Shown here piece by piece: positions 21,401-29,736 of a stretch of 64,000 nucleotides of DNA. A program made the translations under genes and the position numbers. A model generated the notes under the pieces. That model worked only from the letters and a program-made list of their open reading frames with translations. It was not told the DNA's origin and ran no database searches. The number at the start of each line of letters is the position of its first letter. The stretch's first letter is position 1. This DNA is from Zavarzinia marina (GTDB lineage Bacteria > Pseudomonadota > Alphaproteobacteria > Zavarziniales > Zavarziniaceae): the NCBI RefSeq assembly GCF_021568905.1, contig NZ_JAKGSB010000002.1, positions 372,001 to 436,000 on the forward strand, written 5' to 3'.

Positions 21401-23419
21401 CAGGCTGCCCGTGATATCCGCATCGACGAGGCCCAGATTGGCGATCGTCCCTGCCGCGACACCGAACAGGCCGACGTTGTTCGCCGTCGCATTGTCGATG
21501 AAGAGGCCGCTGACCATATGGCCCTGGCCGTTCAGCGTGCCCGAGAAGGGCATCGCCTCGGTACCCACGGGGACGAAACCGGCGCCGCCGTTCCAGCCCG
21601 CCGTGGCGCTGGCGTCGATATCCTTCGACAGCGCATAGGTGCCCGCCAGATTGTCCGCCATCGCCTGCAGGTCGTCGACGTCATGCACCAGCATATAGGC
21701 GTTGAAGGTGCCGGCGCCGCCATCCGAGAAGGCGGTCGGGCTCGCGTAACTCGATGGGTTGTAGAAGATTTCGTAAGTACTGCCGGCCGCCATCGACGGC
21801 GCGTTCAGCAGCCCCAACGAGCCGATGCCGATGCCCGAATTGTCGGCTCGCAGGATCAGATGGCCGTCGCCGAGGGCCGTGAACGGTGCCGACGACGCGC
21901 CAATACTGTGCTCGATGTTGCGATAGGCCGAGAGCTCAAGGGTGGCTGCCGAAGACCATGCGATCTCGCCCCCGACAGCCACGAAGATGTCGCCGTTGCC
22001 GCCCGTGCCCGACGCCGTCGTCTCGATCAGGACATTGGTGCCGCCGTCGAGGGCCGAGGCATAGGTCGGCGCATTCCCACTATGCAGTACGAAGTCGTCC
22101 GGATCGGTCAGCCAGGTGCCGCCGACGCCGGCGTCGACAGTGGCGTCGTCGATCAGCACCTCGAGGCCCGAGGTCTCGATAAAGCCGCCCGCCGTGGTGC
22201 CGCCCGCCAACAGGCTGCCCGAAACTTTCGCGACCTGATCGCCCCAGACGACGATGTTGCCGCCCGCCCCGTCGGTGCCCTTTGCACTGACCGTGGCGCC
22301 GGCCTCGATGGTCGTCAACCGTGCCGTCGGCACCGGCGCCGGGCTCAGTTTCTTGCCTGCGTCCTTCCCGCCCCGGACATCGCCGCCCAACAGCACCGTG
22401 CCGCCCGAGGCGCCATCCGCCTTCACCTTGGCGCCGCTCGCCACCGTGACACCGGTGCCCGTCGCCGTCACCGTGCCGCCCGCGCCCGTCGCCTGCCCGG
22501 CCGACGCATCAACCTCGCCCGAGATCGTGACGGCGCCCGCGCCGCCATCCAGCACGATGGCGCCGCCGTCGACTCCGATCGCCGTCGCCCGCGTGATGCC
22601 GCTGACGTTGATTACGCTGGAAACGACATCGGACGCAGCATCCGCCGACAAGACGACGGTCGTGCCTTCGACCACGCCCGCCTGTTGGAGTTTTTGGCCG
22701 GCGCCGGTCACCGCCAGTTCGACCAGCCCGTCGCCCGCCAGATCCAGCGTGAACGTATCGCCGGCGGCAAGGTTCACCCGCCCAGCCGTCGCCTTCACCG
22801 TGCCCCGGTTCTCGACGTTGGGCGCGACCAGGGCGGCGATGCCCGCGCCCTCGACCGTGATCGCGCCTTGGTTGACGACGGCCGCCCCCGGATCACCGCC
22901 CGGGGTGAATCTCAGGTTCTCGTCCCCGGCCATGAAGCCGTCGACGTCGATCCGCGAGGTCGAGGCGACCACGCCCGCCGCGTCGATCCGGCCGGTGGGG
23001 CCGATCAGCACGCCCGACGGATTGAGGATCACCACCTGGCCGTTGGCCGAGACCTGCCCGTCGATCAGGCTGGTGCCGCCCTGGGTGACCCGGTTGACGG
23101 TGATGGCGCCTGCGTTCGGCTGTTCGAAACGGACCGTGGCATCCTGGCCGACGTCGAAGCCGCGCCAGTCGACGACGGCACGATCGCTCGCCTGGTCGAC
23201 AATCATCGTGCCGGCTTCCGGCTTGCGGATCGCGGCCGATCCGGCGGCGACCACGCCCCCGTTGGGAAGGGTCAGGCGATCCTGGGCGACGGCCGTCCCG
23301 CCATGTCCGGCCGCAGCCCCGGCCAGACCGGCCAACAAGGCCACACGTACCGGCAGCAAGGCCGTGCTCGCGCACAGGGCTTCCTTCAGGCGCTTTCCGA
23401 TGACGCTTTCGACAGCCAC
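15425..23419 (-). CDS. giant TpsA exoprotein: haemagglutination-activity domain plus four GLUG-repeat modules
   Basis: About 2,664 residues. The signal peptide (KRLKEALCASTALLPVRVAL...AVAQ) is followed by a TPS secretion domain at about residues 42-270, with WRGFDVGQDATVRFEQP, NRVTQGGTSLIDG and NPSGVLIGPTGRIDAAGVVA. Four modules start near residues 576, 895, 1478 and 1801. Each opens with an xLQxxAxDxxxxYxLxxDID-like segment, continues as a ladder of GLUG motifs (GGLVG...G) and closes with a YWD/YFD-x-T(S/T) element. Modules 2 and 4 are each followed by an Ala/Gly-rich beta linker. Partner of TpsB. GTG 23419 has GAGGGGG about 7-11 nt upstream and sets the signal peptide at the N-terminus; longer in-frame starts (23491, 23545) are less likely. 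Probably a surface adhesin. Confidence 0.92.
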   Translation of the reverse strand: MAVESVIGKRLKEALCASTALLPVRVALLAGLAGAAAGHGGTAVAQDRLTLPNGGVVAAGSAAIRKPEAGTMIVDQASDRAVVDWRGFDVGQDATVRFEQPNAGAITVNRVTQGGTSLIDGQVSANGQVVILNPSGVLIGPTGRIDAAGVVASTSRIDVDGFMAGDENLRFTPGGDPGAAVVNQGAITVEGAGIAALVAPNVENRGTVKATAGRVNLAAGDTFTLDLAGDGLVELAVTGAGQKLQQAGVVEGTTVVLSADAASDVVSSVINVSGITRATAIGVDGGAIVLDGGAGAVTISGEVDASAGQATGAGGTVTATGTGVTVASGAKVKADGASGGTVLLGGDVRGGKDAGKKLSPAPVPTARLTTIEAGATVSAKGTDGAGGNIVVWGDQVAKVSGSLLAGGTTAGGFIETSGLEVLIDDATVDAGVGGTWLTDPDDFVLHSGNAPTYASALDGGTNVLIETTASGTGGNGDIFVAVGGEIAWSSAATLELSAYRNIEHSIGASSAPFTALGDGHLILRADNSGIGIGSLGLLNAPSMAAGSTYEIFYNPSSYASPTAFSDGGAGTFNAYMLVHDVDDLQAMADNLAGTYALSKDIDASATAGWNGGAGFVPVGTEAMPFSGTLNGQGHMVSGLFIDNATANNVGLFGVAAGTIANLGLVDADITGSLSGVPGFLDVGALVGHSSATISNVFVTGTVTADGIDGSTGGIAGYSDGAITDSFSIADVNGGTRDNVGGIVGYSDGGALARTYAGGTVAGANNVGGLFGRAKDNAISDSYATAAVTGGSNVGGLIGYGESGVTLDWVYASGLVTGTGGALVGGGSVGTPTTAYWDSGTSGQGGAGTAATDVAADRYDHDTNYAGFDFTDVWYQIDSETRPMLAGEYATTIVAPHQLQMMALDPAADYVLAADIDLAGTADLADVWSDAGFVPVGDSDTAFSGDFDGQGHVVGSLFVDNATADDVGLFGVVAGTIANLGLVDVDITGAFDTGALAGTANGSIVNVHATGRVTGTAGGGSLGGLVGDSTANISRSWTNVTVDGDSSRSSTGGLVGSATNWIAESFALGSVSGGNNTGGLVGSARPYLTVSDTYATGAVSGGNNVGGLLGEARRDTRYGGVRLWRSYATGQVTGTNGVSGLIGYNEVFVIVHIVYENEIIDSYYDRETTGVTGGAGTGLTTAEFQTGTLLQGGVLPNVFGEGVWATDSGLYPYLTWYYPSGVQAVTGNLLGAQGAVTSGHRVSVSTGGETLASGYSGANGYYYAALPAGSLADGVDLLIYGADFAAARLATAGAGLVATEADLLSGHLIGATDVELLSALPDPSGLFAAADTIASGDDGAVATLAAIAGRVAFFAEGSAFSIDVAPTLSADFALLTAEAVPLSVDAAVTVPAGRALNLIAGGDLTVNAAMAADGGTLGLSAGGRLAVNAPITANDAAAVALGFDAADPANLMFRGGAALTFTGTGGSLSINGEAYTLLTSMAELDAIDGVDATDGSGSIVTATGRYALAQDLAADADYGRALIGTSGNRFGGIFEGLGHTITGLTVDTATAQNAGLFGSSTGTIRDLRLENVSINGGGDSGGLIGRAQGDTVVFGVHVDGTVTSNGSGVGGVIGSLGDSFYIGYTDADVDVTAPGGNHIGGLIGFSASGNGVATNVHAHGDISALGYAGGLFGSTYDGFSITDAYATGSVTGIAERIGGLIGSNSADLSRVYATGKVTGPPSVAGGLIGYADGSPTLVDAYFDIDTTDQTVSAGGTGLGTGFDSPYALASYGAFDFDTVWYISDGNTRPILRSEHTLTIRNSHDLQLIALDRGADYVLAADIDFGAAFADGADMWNPDGAGFTPLGSGIAYFKGSLDGGGHVIDGLIVHANTGNAGLFATTYDAELSDLVLSNVSITAPGHAGGLLGRGLRGTMITNVEVTGTVAAGAYGGGVAGLLTGDITDAVADVTVTGGRGAGGLVGLLDSDSHLLRGTASGTVSGDSALGGLVGRLRGTVTQGTANGDVTGTGIFVGGLVGFGEGGTVTDSLATGAVEGNRNVGGLVGTLSGMVSDSTAQGDVTGVRAVGGLVGLINPGGVVLRGTANGAVEGSSILGGLVGQSRGIVTEGTAHGAVTATGNYAGGLVGFSDQGAITDGLATGAVTGDSYVGGLAGLLDVAVVGGTATGAVAGDTFVGGLVGRTFASVTDAMASGDVEGARDIGGLVGFGGATATITNSTALGDVTALVNGGGLAGEMYGTVANSRAAGTVQAEQGAGGLVGRLDGLVRESYAEGAVVSGLDYTGGLVGHGSASARIEDSYATSAVWTTRYGGGLAGRMRGTVDGAFASGLVHGGDGMAGGLIGWRERGAVVNDAYWNMQTSGVMDGVGVGTPAGQGLDAAALSSGLPGGLDDTLWGHAEGISHPYLKWRFATGPAVASGTAQAGAAVALAIDGERVGTAVAGADGRFYLALDAEPADGMVLAWYDDWMVTMATGVEASSLVGAAAADLEVAGASDLALADQSLRLRTALGSQQALSGALAGAAGELAGPAALFDASGGDLVGVEGISFEIHATAAAFDLDGTLSTRGTGTIDLFLDGADARLDLTGTVSSEAAGYGAVIVAPRIFDQGGAFALAPDGYFLIYGAAPEDSELGSLGATATIFGATRADLAPGEGATAGLQNWLIWSAPAP

Positions 23420-23659
23420 TATCCGTCCCCCTCGACAGTGCCGCAATTGCTGGGGCGCCGAACCGCACCCGTCATGTATACAATAAGCCATTGCATCGCG
23501 GTGTGCCTGCCTATCGCCACGAAATTTGGGCCATATCGGTGGCACGAAAATCGAGCATTCCTACCGAAAAAACTCCCTATGGTTGATCGCTCTCTCACCC
23601 GGAGCCCCCGTTCCCGCCCCATGGACGCCGGGATAGCCCGGTGCCATCATCGGGCCGTC

Positions 23660-24205
23660 ATGCCGTCGACCTTCTTCACGTCCGACACCCATTTCGGCCA
23701 TGAGCGCATGGTCCGCCTGCGCGGCTTTGCCTCGAAGGACGCGATGGACGCGGCCCTGATCGAACGCTGGAACCGCATCGTCGGGCCGGACGACACGGTC
23801 CATCACCTGGGCGACGTGTCGTTCCGGAACACGAGCGAGACGCGCGACATCCTGGAACGCCTGAACGGCACGCTCCACCTGGTCGAGGGCAATCACGACA
23901 GCCGCCAGATCCGCAACCTGCCGCGCTGGGCCTCGGTGTCGCAGATCGCCGAGATCAAGCTGGACGGCCTGCCCGCCGTGCTCTGCCATTTCCGGATGGC
24001 GGTCTGGAACCGCAGCCATCACGGCGCGCTCCACTTCCACGGCCATTGCCACGGCGCCATGGCCGGCGACAGCCAATGCCTGGACGTCGGCGTCGACACC
24101 GCCTGGGCCGACCTCGGCCCGATCGGCAACGACACCATCCGCCGCGTCCTGGCGGCGAGCCCCGCGCATCGGGAACCCTTTCAGCGCCGCTACGAAACCA
24201 CCTGA
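23660..24205 (+). CDS. small calcineurin-like metallophosphoesterase
   Basis: 181 residues. All metal-binding blocks are present: FFTSDTHFGH (D-x-H), HHLGDVSFR (GDV), VEGNHDS (GNHD), CHFRMAVW and FHGHCHG (GHCH). This short single-domain type resembles phosphodiesterases of phage and bacterial genomes with unknown substrates. ATG 23660 places the first motif at residue 8, normal for the family; longer in-frame starts add unconserved sequence. Divergent from tpsA, with 240 nt between the two starts, and convergent with modC, with only 3 nt between stops. Confidence 0.9.
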   Translation: MPSTFFTSDTHFGHERMVRLRGFASKDAMDAALIERWNRIVGPDDTVHHLGDVSFRNTSETRDILERLNGTLHLVEGNHDSRQIRNLPRWASVSQIAEIKLDGLPAVLCHFRMAVWNRSHHGALHFHGHCHGAMAGDSQCLDVGVDTAWADLGPIGNDTIRRVLAASPAHREPFQRRYETT

Positions 24206-24208
24206 GTT

Positions 24209-25279
24209 TCAGGCCAGCGCCACGCTCTTCATGACGACATGGACGGCCCTTCCCGGCACGAGGCCGAGGTCGGCGACGGCGGCCGGGGTCAGGCGCGACA
24301 GCAGCGCGGCACCGCCGCAGTCGAGGCGGAGGTCGAGTTCGCCATCGTCGCGGGGCGCGATTTCGCCGACCACGGCGGGCAGGATGTTGCGGGCGCTGAT
24401 GCCTTCCGGCCGCGCGGTCGCGACGATGACGTCGCGGGCATGGACCCAGAGCCGGCAGGCGCTGCCCGGCGCCGCCTGCGACAGGGGCACGAAGAGGCGC
24501 CCGACCGGGCCTTCGAGCATGGTCAGCCCCGCCGCCGGGTCATGAGCCGCGACGGTGAGTTCGAGGAGGGCGCCGGCGTCCGGGCGCTGGCTGAGGGCCT
24601 TCACATCGAGCCGGGACATGACCTCGGCCAGGGGGCCGGAAGCGGCGACACGGCCCCGGTCCAGCACCACCAGATGATCGGCCAGCGCCACCACTTCCGC
24701 GAGATCGTGGGAGACATGGACGATGGGCACCCCGGCCTCGTCCCTGAGCCTTGCCAGGAAGGGCAGGATCTCGCGCCGCCGCGCCTCGTCGAGGGCGGAC
24801 AGCGGTTCATCCATGAGGAGGAGACGGGGCCGCGCCAGCAGGGCGCGGCCGATGGCGACGCGCTGCTTCTCCCCGCCCGAGAGCAGGGCGGGGCGGCGGT
24901 CGAGGAGATGGCCGATGCCCAGCATCTCCACCACCGCGTCGAAATCCGCCACATCCCCCTCGCGCGGGGCGAAGAAACGGCCGTAATTGAGGTTGCGGCG
25001 CACGTTCAGATGGGGGAACAGGCGCCCTTCCTGAAAGACGTAGCCGATGCGCCGGCGGTGCGGCGGCAGGCAGAGACCGGCCGCGGTATCGACCAGACGG
25101 ACACTGTCGACGGCGATCCGCCCGCTTTGCGGCCGGGTCAGGCCGGCGACGACATTGACGATACTGGTCTTGCCGGAGCCGGAAGGCCCGAACAGGCTGA
25201 TCACCCGGCCGTCGGCGGCGAAATCGACGTCCAGCGCGAAATCGCCGACGCGATGGCCGATGGAAACCTCGAAGCTCAT
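24209..25279 (-). CDS. modC: molybdate ABC transporter ATP-binding protein ModC
   Basis: 356 residues. ATPase motifs: Walker A FGPSGSGKTS, Q-loop GYVFQEGRLFPHL, signature LLSGGEKQRVAIGRAL, Walker B LLLMDEPLSALD and switch His VHVSHD. A C-terminal MOP/TOBE domain (about residues 290-356, ISARNILPAVVGEI) binds molybdate or tungstate and is diagnostic of ModC over other ATPases. Last gene of modABC; it starts 10 nt after modB ends. Confidence 0.96.
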   Translation of the reverse strand: MSFEVSIGHRVGDFALDVDFAADGRVISLFGPSGSGKTSIVNVVAGLTRPQSGRIAVDSVRLVDTAAGLCLPPHRRRIGYVFQEGRLFPHLNVRRNLNYGRFFAPREGDVADFDAVVEMLGIGHLLDRRPALLSGGEKQRVAIGRALLARPRLLLMDEPLSALDEARRREILPFLARLRDEAGVPIVHVSHDLAEVVALADHLVVLDRGRVAASGPLAEVMSRLDVKALSQRPDAGALLELTVAAHDPAAGLTMLEGPVGRLFVPLSQAAPGSACRLWVHARDVIVATARPEGISARNILPAVVGEIAPRDDGELDLRLDCGGAALLSRLTPAAVADLGLVPGRAVHVVMKSVALA

Positions 25280-25289
25280 GACCCCGCCC

Positions 25290-25976
25290 TCACGCCAGCC
25301 GCTTGCCGAGGCGGCGCGCCAGCACTTCCGACGCGATCAGGGCGGCCATCGAAATGGCGACGGAGATCCCGACCAGACGGAAGGCGGCGGCATCGCCCCC
25401 CGGTACCTGGGTCAGGGTATAGATCGCGGTCGGCAGGGTCTGGGTCTCGCCCGGGATGTTGGAGACGAAGGTGATGGTGGCGCCGAATTCGCCCATGGCC
25501 CGGGCGAAGGCCATGATCATCCCGGCCAGGATGCCGGGCAGCACCATGGGCAGGGTCACCGTCAGGAAGACCCAGAACGGCGAGGCGCCCAGGGTGCCCG
25601 CCGCCGCCTCCAGCTTGCGGTCGACCGTATCGAAGGAGAGGCGGATCGCCCGCACCATCAGGGGAAAGCCCATCACCGCGCCGGCCAGCGCGGCGCCGGT
25701 CCAGCGGAAGGCGAAGACGATGTCGAAATTCTCCGCCAGGAAAGAGCCGATCGGCCCGCGCCGCCCGAACAGGATCAGCAGCACGAAGCCGGTCACCACC
25801 GGCGGCAGGGTCAGCGGCAGATAGACCAGGGCGTCCAGGATCGCGATCCCCGGAAAGCGCCCGCGCGACAGCACATAGGCGGTCAGCACGCCGAAGGGCA
25901 GGCTGACCGCCACCGCCCAGAAGGCCACCTTGAGCGACAGCAGGATCGCGGTGACTTCTTCCGGGCTCAGGTCCAT
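25290..25976 (-). CDS. modB: molybdate ABC transporter permease ModB
   Basis: 228 residues, with five or six hydrophobic segments and the BPD permease EAA loop around EAAAGTLGASPFWVFLTVTLP. VYLPLTLPPVVTGFVLL is typical of ModB. It forms the membrane channel with ModC and receives molybdate from ModA. It begins 7 nt after the modA stop. Confidence 0.96.
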   Translation of the reverse strand: MDLSPEEVTAILLSLKVAFWAVAVSLPFGVLTAYVLSRGRFPGIAILDALVYLPLTLPPVVTGFVLLILFGRRGPIGSFLAENFDIVFAFRWTGAALAGAVMGFPLMVRAIRLSFDTVDRKLEAAAGTLGASPFWVFLTVTLPMVLPGILAGMIMAFARAMGEFGATITFVSNIPGETQTLPTAIYTLTQVPGGDAAAFRLVGISVAISMAALIASEVLARRLGKRLA

Positions 25977-25983
25977 CGAAGCC

Positions 25984-26784
25984 TCAATTGGTCGAGGGGG
26001 CGTTCACCACGGTGAAGCCGGCGGCGGTGAAGCTGGCCGCCGCCGTGGCCGATTTCAGGAAGGCGACGAAGGACGCGGCGGCCGGGTTCTTCGATTCGGC
26101 CAGCACCGCGACCGGATAGACGATGGCGGGATAGGAACCCTCGGGGAAGGTGCCGACCACCTTCACCTGCGGGTCCGCCGCCGCGTCTGTCGCATAGACG
26201 ATGCCGAGCGGTGCCTCGCCCCGGCCGACCAGGGCCAGCGCGGCGCGGACATTGGCGGCCTGGGCCAGCCGCGGCTCGACCGAGGCGAAGAGGCCGAGGC
26301 TTTCCAGCGCCGCCTTGCCATAGGTGCCGGCCGGGACCGAGGTGGTCTCGCCGATGGCGAGATGGCCGTCGCCGAGAAGGCCGGCGAGATCGAGATCCCT
26401 GGTGATGGTGACGGGTTCGAGCGGGGAATCGGCCGGCGCCACCAGGACGAGGCCGTTGCCGAGCAGCGGCTCTTCCGTCGCCTTCACCGTGAGCCCCTTT
26501 TCGGAGAGGACGTCCATCCATTTGGTGTTGGCCGAGATGAAGACATCGGCCGGGGCGCCGGCCTCGATCTGCTTGGCGAGCGCCCCCGAACTGGCGAAGG
26601 ACACCTGCACCTCGGTGCCCGTCTCCTTCTCATAGGCTTCGGCGAGGCTGCCCACCGCTTCCTTCAGGGAGGCGGCGGCGAAGACCAGCAGCGGCCCGTC
26701 GTCCGCCCTGGCCCCCGAGGCCAAGGATGCGGAAAGGCCGACGGCGGCGGCGAGAGCGATCAGATCGCGACGCGACAACAGCAT
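25984..26784 (-). CDS. modA: periplasmic molybdate-binding protein ModA
   Basis: 266 residues. The N-terminus SRRDLIALAAAVGLSASLA with a following ARA site looks like a Tat signal. The mature domain starts LLVFAAASLKEAVG, with SFASSGALAKQIEAGAPADVFISA forming the oxyanion site, as in ModA. ATG 26784 has GAGGTG at good spacing; an in-frame GTG 9 nt upstream is less likely. First gene of modABC. I saw no clear ModE operator in the 133-nt divergent region shared with dinB; a 7-bp hairpin (26821-26842) is present there. Confidence 0.95.
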   Translation of the reverse strand: MLLSRRDLIALAAAVGLSASLASGARADDGPLLVFAAASLKEAVGSLAEAYEKETGTEVQVSFASSGALAKQIEAGAPADVFISANTKWMDVLSEKGLTVKATEEPLLGNGLVLVAPADSPLEPVTITRDLDLAGLLGDGHLAIGETTSVPAGTYGKAALESLGLFASVEPRLAQAANVRAALALVGRGEAPLGIVYATDAAADPQVKVVGTFPEGSYPAIVYPVAVLAESKNPAAASFVAFLKSATAAASFTAAGFTVVNAPSTN

Positions 26785-26917
26785 GACGGACACCTCATAT
26801 GGTTACCAGTGTTGACGTTTCTCCCGCCCGATCAAGCGGGAGCGGTTTATCCATTCGGCGAAGATCGCGCCGATATTCTCCCTTTGTTCCCCATCGGCCG
26901 TGGCGGTAGACTGCGTC

Positions 26918-28021
26918 ATGGCCGAAGACACCTCCGAAACCGGCCCCACTGGCGCGCGCAAGATCATCCATGTCGACATGGATGCCTTCTACGCCTCGGT
27001 GGAGCAGCGGGACGACCCCGGCTTGCGCGGCAAGCCGCTGGCGGTGGGGGGTGCCCGTGCCCGGGGCGTGGTCGCGGCCGCCAGCTATGAGGCGCGGCGC
27101 TTCGGGGTGCGTTCCGCCATGCCCTCGGTCACGGCGCAGCGAAAATGCCCGGATCTGATCTTCGTGCGCCCGCGCTTCGATGTCTATCGTGCGGTCTCGG
27201 CCCAGATCCGCGACATTTTCGCCGAATTCACGGCGCTGATCGAACCGCTGTCCCTGGACGAAGCCTATCTGGACGTGACCGGCAGCGGCTTCGGCGGCGG
27301 CTCCGCGACGCGGATCGCCGAAGCGATCCGGGCCCGCATCCGCGCCGAGACCGGGCTGACCGCCTCGGCCGGCGTCTCCTACAACAAGTTCCTCGCCAAG
27401 ATGGCGTCGGACCAGCGAAAACCCGATGGCCTCTTCGTCATCCGCCCGGCGGAAGGGGCGGATTTCGTCGCCGCCCTGCCGATCGGCAAATTCCACGGCA
27501 TCGGCCCGGCGACGGCGGCGCGCATGCAGCGCCTCGGGGTCGAGACCGGCGCCGACCTCAGGGGTCTCGACCTCGAGGTCCTGCAGCGTCACTTCGGCAA
27601 GATCGGGCACTATTACTATTGGCTGGCGCGGGGCCGCGACGACCGCCCCGTCTCGGCGGAGCGGGTGCGCAAGTCGGTCAGCGCCGAAACCACCTACGAC
27701 ACCGATCTCTTCACGCCCGAGGCGGTGCGCGCGGCCCTGGCCGAACTGGCGGCGAAAGTGTGGCGCCATTGCGCGGCGGCGGGCGTCGCCGGGCGCACCG
27801 TCACCTTGAAGCTGCGCCATCCGGATTTCCAGCAGGCGACGCGCAGCCGCACCCTGGCCACGCCCGTCGACAGTCTCGCCACCCTGATCCGGATCGCCGA
27901 GGACCTGGCGGGGGCGGAACCGGCCGGGCCGAAGGGCATCCGCCTGCTCGGCGTCGGCCTCTCGTCCCTGGTCTCGGCAAGCGATCCGGCGCCGCCGCCG
28001 CAATTGCCCCTGCCGCTCTGA
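26918..28021 (+). CDS. dinB: DNA polymerase IV (Y family)
   Basis: 367 residues. Catalytic motifs are HVDMDAFYASVEQ (first Asp) and PLSLDEAYLDVT (Asp-Glu), with a fingers region ARGVVAAASYEARRFGVRSAMP. Then come the helix-hairpin-helix (FHGIGPATAARMQRLGVET) and the little-finger domain. The C-terminus ends PPQLPLPL, a plausible beta-clamp binding motif (QLxLPL). It performs error-prone translesion synthesis. I found no obvious GTTC-N7-GTTC type LexA box upstream. ATG 26918 was chosen over a GTG at 26900. Confidence 0.95.
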   Translation: MAEDTSETGPTGARKIIHVDMDAFYASVEQRDDPGLRGKPLAVGGARARGVVAAASYEARRFGVRSAMPSVTAQRKCPDLIFVRPRFDVYRAVSAQIRDIFAEFTALIEPLSLDEAYLDVTGSGFGGGSATRIAEAIRARIRAETGLTASAGVSYNKFLAKMASDQRKPDGLFVIRPAEGADFVAALPIGKFHGIGPATAARMQRLGVETGADLRGLDLEVLQRHFGKIGHYYYWLARGRDDRPVSAERVRKSVSAETTYDTDLFTPEAVRAALAELAAKVWRHCAAAGVAGRTVTLKLRHPDFQQATRSRTLATPVDSLATLIRIAEDLAGAEPAGPKGIRLLGVGLSSLVSASDPAPPPQLPLPL

Positions 28022-28032
28022 GCGCATCGCCG

Positions 28033-29736
28033 TCAGATCAGCAGGCGGGGAAAGTCGGCGCGCGGCGCCGCCGGCCGTTCGGCGGGCCGTCCGATGAAGA
28101 AGCCCTGCAACTCGTCGCATCCCATGGCGCGGAGGGCGTGGAGCTGGCCGCGCGTCTCGATGCCTTCCGCCGTCACCGCGACGCCGAGCGCGCGGGCGAG
28201 ACTGACGACCGTGCGGACGATGGCGACCGAGCGGCTGTCGGTCTCGATGTGGGAGACGAAGGCGCGGTCGATCTTCATGCGGTCGAAGGGAAAGGTGCGC
28301 AGGATCGCCAGCGACGACCAGCCGGTGCCGAAATCGTCGAGCGCGATGCAGACACCGATCGCCTTCAGGGCCTGCATCGCGGCCATGACCGCCCCGGTAT
28401 CGGTAATCAGCGTCGTCTCCGTGATCTCGAGTTCGAGGCGCGCCGGATCGAGGCCGCTTTCCGCCAGCACCCGGGCGACGGTGCGGGGAAAGCCGGGATC
28501 GACGATCTGCTTCGGCGAGACGTTGACGGCGACGCGCGTGCGCGCCGGCCAGGTCGCGGCTTCGCGGCATGCCGTCTCCAGCACCCAGGCGCCCATGGGC
28601 AGGATGAGACCCGACGCCTCCGCGACAGGGATGAAGACTTCGGGCGAGACGGGCCCGCGTTCGGGGTGATGCCAGCGCATCAGCGCCTCGTATCCGTGCA
28701 ACGCGCCGTCGGCGGCGGCGACCATGGGCTGATAGGCGAGATGGAAGGCGTCTTCCGCGATGCCGGCGGAAAGGTCGGCGCGAATGTCCCAGGCCTCGGC
28801 CGGGCGCTCGCCGACCGTGGGCGCGCTGTCGCGCCCGACGCCGCCGCCGCCCCGGCGCTTGATCCGCCGCATGGCGCTTTCGGCCCGATGGCGCAGGCGC
28901 TGCGGCGTGCCGGCATCGTCGGGAAAGACCGAAAGGCCGATCGCGGCGCCGACGGTGACGGTGGCCCCGGCGATATCGGCCGGCTCGGCGATCGCCTTCA
29001 GCAGCGCGACCGCCCGATCCTCCGCCGTGGCGCCCGCCTCGCTGGGATCGAGCCCGGTGAGGATGAGACAGAATTCGTCGCCGCCCATGCGAAAGGCGGT
29101 ACCGCATTCGCCGGCGAAGGCCTGAAGCCGCTGGGCGACGATCTGGAGCATCTGGTCCCCGACGGCGAAGCCATGGACGTCGTTCACCGTCTTGAAGCCG
29201 GCGAGGTCGATCGAGAGCACGGCGAAGCGATAGCCGTAGCGCCGCGCGCTGTCGGTCGCCGCGACCAGGGCGGCGCTCAATTGGGAGCGGTTGGACAGGG
29301 CCGTCAGGTGATCGTGGCCCGCCAGATATTTCGCCCGCTCCTCGGACTCGCGCAGCGGCGTGTGATCCGTGATCGTGCCGACGATATAGGGGATCATCTG
29401 GCGCGGCCCGGGCATTCGGATCCGGCGCTTCTGGATCAGGATGACGCGCGGCGCGCCGGTCGCGTCCTGCACCACCATCTCGCTGTCGTCGGGCTCCCCG
29501 GTCTCGAGGACATGATCGTCGCTGCGCCAGATCGCCTCGCGCTGGTCGTCGGACAGATGGCCCGCCGGCGCCCGCCCCAGCACGTCGCGGGCCCGAAAGC
29601 CCAGCAGGTCGCACAATGCGTCGTTGACGATCACGAGCCGATGGTCCCGGTCCAGCACGAAGACCGGCGTCGGAACCGCATCGATGATGGCCTGAAGCGT
29701 CTCGCTGGACGCCAGGAACATGGGCAATGTGTTCAT
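28033..29736 (-). CDS. PAS-GGDEF-EAL cyclic-di-GMP enzyme
   Basis: 567 residues. A PAS domain lies at about residues 12-130. A GGDEF domain follows with an intact RMGGDEFCLIL motif (residues 216-225). The EAL domain (from ~320) has intact GYEALMRWHHPE (E350), NVSPKQ and ALDDFGTGWSSL. Both the diguanylate cyclase and phosphodiesterase active sites therefore look competent. The product-inhibition site RxxD is not visible five residues before GGDEF. There is no signal peptide or transmembrane segment, so it is cytoplasmic. Convergent with dinB, 11 nt apart. It probably adjusts c-di-GMP in response to a PAS-sensed signal, which could affect adhesin display, though nothing local proves that. Confidence 0.94.
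   Translation of the reverse strand: MNTLPMFLASSETLQAIIDAVPTPVFVLDRDHRLVIVNDALCDLLGFRARDVLGRAPAGHLSDDQREAIWRSDDHVLETGEPDDSEMVVQDATGAPRVILIQKRRIRMPGPRQMIPYIVGTITDHTPLRESEERAKYLAGHDHLTALSNRSQLSAALVAATDSARRYGYRFAVLSIDLAGFKTVNDVHGFAVGDQMLQIVAQRLQAFAGECGTAFRMGGDEFCLILTGLDPSEAGATAEDRAVALLKAIAEPADIAGATVTVGAAIGLSVFPDDAGTPQRLRHRAESAMRRIKRRGGGGVGRDSAPTVGERPAEAWDIRADLSAGIAEDAFHLAYQPMVAAADGALHGYEALMRWHHPERGPVSPEVFIPVAEASGLILPMGAWVLETACREAATWPARTRVAVNVSPKQIVDPGFPRTVARVLAESGLDPARLELEITETTLITDTGAVMAAMQALKAIGVCIALDDFGTGWSSLAILRTFPFDRMKIDRAFVSHIETDSRSVAIVRTVVSLARALGVAVTAEGIETRGQLHALRAMGCDELQGFFIGRPAERPAAPRADFPRLLI

Noticed and set aside
12869-23419. Genomic island integrated at tRNA-Val
   Set aside because: I found no integrase and no repeat of the tRNA 3' end beyond the TPS locus, and base composition of the locus resembles the flanks.
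14447-24205. A 3,252-codon plus-strand frame
   Set aside because: Only its last 182 codons (from 23660) are real, as the metallophosphoesterase. The rest is the complement of tpsB and tpsA.
26785-26917. ModE site or LexA box between modA and dinB
   Set aside because: Only a short CTCCCGC/GCGGGAG hairpin is visible; no match to the known ModE or alphaproteobacterial LexA motifs.
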